Shown piece after piece: positions 5,894 through 7,886 of a stretch of 7,886 nt of DNA (position 1 is the first letter of the stretch; every line of letters begins with the position of its first letter). The stretch covers positions 873 to 8,758 of the forward strand of contig DJNY01000068.1 of NCBI GenBank assembly GCA_002441865.1, in the 5' to 3' direction. The translations under genes were made by a program, and so were the position numbers. The notes beneath the pieces are model-generated. The model did not search any database, was not told where the DNA came from, and was given only the letters and a program-made list of their open reading frames with translations. This stretch comes from Lachnospiraceae bacterium UBA6452 (GTDB taxonomy: Bacteria; Bacillota; Clostridia; Lachnospirales; Lachnospiraceae).

Positions 5894-7003
5894 ATGAAAA
5901 GGAACGGAAAAAAGAAAAATCAGATCTGGATGGCGGGACTGCTTCTTTGTCTGGGGCTTGCAGTAATGGTTCCCCAAAACGTAAAAGCAGAAGAAACAGA
6001 TCCGGAAGCGGATACACAGATCGAATATGCGGTAACGAAGGTACCGGGAAAGATCAATATGCTGGCAGGCGAGACAAGATATGTCAGTACATCGATCCCT
6101 TATACGGCTGCTTTTGAAAGCAGTGATCCGAAAATTGCCGCGGTTGCAAACAGCGGACTTGTTGAGGCGCGGAAAAAGGGTACCGTGAAGATCACGCAGA
6201 CAGACGGAATGACGAAAAAGGTTTATACGGTAAAGGTAAATGACACGGCAGATCTGATCATTTTTGCCGGACAGAGCAATATGTGCGGATCCGGCGGCAA
6301 TTCCGGTGCTGCACCAAAGCCGGATACTGGAACTGCCTACGAATTTGATATTTCCACCAATACCAAAAAGTGTATTACGATGAAGGAGCCGTTCGGAGAA
6401 GGAACGAACCGGATCAACGGTCTGGATGACAGCGGAACATACAGTACAAAGGGAACACTTGTCAGCGCATTCTGCATCAATTATTACAAACAGACAAAGA
6501 CACCGGTTGTCGGTGTTTCCGCAAGCTGGGGAGGAACTTCTACCAATACATGGCTGAACCGCGGCCTGGTCAAAGAGACACAGCGGCGTGTCAGGCTGGC
6601 AAAGAAATACATGAAAAAGAAGGGAATCAAGATCCGTCATACTTATATGGTATGGTATCAGGGAGAATCCGATGCCGCACAGGGGCTGGAAGGCTGGCAG
6701 TACAATAACCGTATGAAGAAGATCTATACCAAGATGAAAAAGGTTGGCGTGGAAAAAGTATTTATGATCCGGATCGGGCAGAATCAGGCTGCGATCGGAC
6801 AGACGGATGAGATCGTAAAGGCACAGAAAAAACTTTGTGATACCAATAAAAACTTTATCATGGTATCAAAGTCAGCCTATCAGTTTGGCTTAAATCCGGG
6901 CACTTACCATTATGATGCGATCCACATCAACCAGACCGGTCTCAACAAGATCGGATATGAGGCCGGAAAGGCTGCGGGAAAATATGCAAAGAAGCATAAG
7001 TAA
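5894..7003 (+). CDS. Secreted SGNH carbohydrate esterase with N-terminal Ig-like domain
   Basis: A 369-residue exported protein. The signal peptide runs from basic residues 2-8 through a hydrophobic core at 11-26, with probable cleavage after VKA32. Residues about 46-115 look like a group 2 bacterial Ig-like (BIG2) domain (KINMLAGE, SSDPKIAAV, GTVKIT). The rest is a sialate O-acetylesterase/CE6-type SGNH hydrolase: nucleophile S128 in FAGQSNM, SWGGTSTNTW (211-220), WYQGESD (254-260), and the D341-x-x-H344 pair in HYDAIHIN. The family removes acetyl groups from sialic acid or plant polysaccharides such as xylan. There is no lipobox or LPXTG sorting signal, so the protein is released or held by charge: it is very lysine-rich. 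AAGGAG (5878-5883) lies 10 bases before the ATG. No sugar transporter or glycosidase flanks it, so the substrate cannot be narrowed. Confidence 0.88.
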   Translation: MKRNGKKKNQIWMAGLLLCLGLAVMVPQNVKAEETDPEADTQIEYAVTKVPGKINMLAGETRYVSTSIPYTAAFESSDPKIAAVANSGLVEARKKGTVKITQTDGMTKKVYTVKVNDTADLIIFAGQSNMCGSGGNSGAAPKPDTGTAYEFDISTNTKKCITMKEPFGEGTNRINGLDDSGTYSTKGTLVSAFCINYYKQTKTPVVGVSASWGGTSTNTWLNRGLVKETQRRVRLAKKYMKKKGIKIRHTYMVWYQGESDAAQGLEGWQYNNRMKKIYTKMKKVGVEKVFMIRIGQNQAAIGQTDEIVKAQKKLCDTNKNFIMVSKSAYQFGLNPGTYHYDAIHINQTGLNKIGYEAGKAAGKYAKKHK

Positions 7004-7015
7004 GCTGAGGCTTAC
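7000..7015. repeat. Hairpin containing both convergent stop codons
   Basis: GTAAGC (7000-7005) and GCTTAC (7010-7015) form a perfect 6-bp inverted repeat around TGAG. The esterase stop TAA (7001-7003) lies in one arm and the HAD stop (7012-7014, read on the minus strand) in the other. The genes are 8 bases apart. No T-run follows on either strand, so alone this is at best a weak bidirectional terminator or an RNA 3' end feature. Confidence 0.45.
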
Positions 7016-7830
7016 AGAATATAAGTGTCGATGAGCTCCATCAGCCCATCATGTTCATGATCCAGTGCAGTGATAAAATCTGCACTGGATTTTACTGTTT
7101 CAGTGGCATTCTGCATTGCTGCGCCGAGCCCTGCGGCAAGGAGCATCGGGATATCATTTTCGGAATCACCGACAGCAATACTGTCGCTGACGGGAACAGA
7201 GAGATAGTCGCACAGGAAACGCAGTGCATTGCCTTTACTGGCCTGTGCGGAGAAGATCTCCAGGTAACCTGCGCCGGAAAACATTGTCTGTACGCCATCT
7301 CCGAGTGCAGCCTGTATCTGCACACGGAACTGTTTCAGTGCGTCTGAACCGTCCAGACTCAGCGCAAGCATTTTAAATGGTGGTTTGGACAAGACCTTTG
7401 CGTAATCTTCTGCAAAGACTGCAGGGATCTTTACATGCGCCTGATAATGCAAAAGCTCCGGTGTTTCTTTTTCACAGACGATCTCGTGATCGGTATAAGT
7501 CTGCAGATGGACATGCTGCTGTCTTGCAAGTGCCTGCGCCTGCGGGATCAGCTCCATGGGCAGCCTGTCCTCCAGAACCGCTTTCTTTTCATTGCAGTCA
7601 TAGACCAGCGCGCCATTGTTGGCGATCACATAAGAGTATGGAAAATGAATGGAGAGACTTTCGAGGTAGGACTGCACCAAGAGGATGCTGTCGAGCGGAC
7701 GGCCGGAGCACAGGATCATGCCATGTCCTGCCTGTCCCATTTCCCGGAGCTTCCCCGCAAGCGCGGGAGAGATCGTTCCGTCTTTTCTGAGCAGCGTTCC
7801 GTCAATATCTGAAAATAGTAGTTTCGTCAT
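7012..7830 (-). CDS. Cof-type HAD-superfamily phosphatase
   Basis: A 272-residue cytosolic haloacid dehalogenase-type hydrolase of the Cof/type IIB group. These Mg-dependent enzymes dephosphorylate sugar phosphates, nucleotides or cofactors such as FMN and PLP. All four motifs are present: FSDIDGTL with nucleophile D8 and D10, LCSGR with S42, K199 in QASKGNAL, and VGDSENDIPML with D222 and D226. The cap domain is the C2 type, inserted about residues 80-190. The start at 7830 is chosen because GGAAGG (7843-7838) precedes it and MTKLLFSDIDGTL is the family N-terminus. The frame stays open 12 codons further upstream, but that extension runs through a likely promoter. The gene is convergent with the esterase, whose terminator lies within codons about 246-257 of this gene. 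The substrate cannot be predicted. Confidence 0.93.
   Translation of the reverse strand: MTKLLFSDIDGTLLRKDGTISPALAGKLREMGQAGHGMILCSGRPLDSILLVQSYLESLSIHFPYSYVIANNGALVYDCNEKKAVLEDRLPMELIPQAQALARQQHVHLQTYTDHEIVCEKETPELLHYQAHVKIPAVFAEDYAKVLSKPPFKMLALSLDGSDALKQFRVQIQAALGDGVQTMFSGAGYLEIFSAQASKGNALRFLCDYLSVPVSDSIAVGDSENDIPMLLAAGLGAAMQNATETVKSSADFITALDHEHDGLMELIDTYIL
7060..7093 (+). terminator. Terminator of the esterase transcript, embedded antisense in the HAD gene
   Basis: ATCCAGTGCAG (7060-7070) and CTGCACTGGAT (7080-7090) form a perfect 11-bp stem with a 9-base loop. It is followed by TTTT (7090-7093) and then ACTGTTT. The T-run exists only in the plus direction, so it suits the esterase transcript, which would run about 90 bases into the opposite gene before ending. 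The opposite strand shows no T-run after the hairpin, so HAD transcription should pass it. Confidence 0.7.
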
Positions 7831-7859
7831 TTGTAATTCCTTCCTGTCTGGTATATAAT
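7831..7859 (+). promoter_or_regulatory. Outward-facing sigma-A-type promoter at the right edge
   Basis: TTGTAA (7831-7836, 4 of 6 match) and a perfect TATAAT (7854-7859) are separated by exactly 17 bp. Transcription would start near 7866 and leave the window, implying a gene divergent from the HAD phosphatase just beyond the edge. The same AT-rich stretch reads TATATA on the minus strand (7857-7852) and could be the -10 box of the HAD gene. The last 27 bases show nothing further. Confidence 0.45.
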
Positions 7860-7886
7860 GATGCAAGGGTCAAAAGTCATAGACCA

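Noticed and set aside
5796..6017. N-terminal extension of the C26 hydrolase up to 6017
   Set aside because: It would overlap the start and signal peptide of the divergent esterase. The family N-terminus MKPLILIAG begins at 5795, with GGAG before it.
5888..6640. Long minus-strand open frame of 250 codons opposite the esterase
   Set aside because: The translation is rich in Cys, His and Arg, has no recognisable motif and no ribosome binding site, and lies wholly across a gene with intact catalytic motifs.
6933..6942. Palindrome AGACCGGTCT inside the esterase as a HAD terminator
   Set aside because: There is no room for a loop and no T-run on the minus strand after it.

Overview
The window looks like a stretch of chromosome from an anaerobic low-to-medium GC Firmicute of class Clostridia, most likely Lachnospiraceae. 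The reasons are strong AGGAGG-type ribosome binding sites, the infC-rpmI-rplT order behind a long attenuator leader, a clostridial-type IF3 N-terminus, and many short independent transcription units separated by intrinsic terminators. The assignment is inference from sequence style and gene families, not from a database match. There is no rRNA, tRNA, CRISPR array, insertion sequence or prophage gene in the window.

Layout. Bases 1-231 hold a terminator for an upstream gene lying off the left edge, a small palindrome and a probable promoter. A MATE-family multidrug/cation antiporter follows (232-1575, +). Bases 1576-1825 hold no gene. They carry a 13-bp inverted repeat, a TTGACA-type promoter and an attenuator leader of the ribosomal protein L20 type, in which an antiterminator helix and a terminator helix exclude each other. 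The translation operon infC (AUU start, 1826-2335), rpmI (2406-2603) and rplT (2626-2982) comes next and ends at a 13-bp hairpin terminator. After it lie a PepD-like M20C dipeptidase (3069-4508) and, 19 bases on, a shikimate-kinase-like protein (4528-5034), probably cotranscribed.

The second half alternates direction. A class I glutamine-amidotransferase-like peptidase C26 hydrolase (5795-5037, -) converges on the kinase with a 2-base gap. It is divergent from a secreted SGNH esterase with an N-terminal Ig-like domain (5894-7003, +), and the 98-base spacer contains overlapping palindromes. The esterase converges with a Cof-type HAD phosphatase (7830-7012, -). Its only convincing terminator lies inside the HAD coding sequence. 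A good sigma-A-type promoter at the right edge points out of the window.

How the genes work together. infC, rpmI and rplT form one autoregulated translation unit: IF3 probably limits its own AUU start, and L20 probably drives leader termination. The other genes are scattered housekeeping or nutrient-handling functions (peptide and gamma-glutamyl hydrolysis, sugar ester deacetylation, phosphate-ester hydrolysis, efflux) with no shared pathway that I can see. I found no clear undescribed multi-gene system. The points most worth a second look are the altered substrate site of the shikimate-kinase-like protein, the architecture of the infC leader, and the terminator embedded antisense in the HAD gene.
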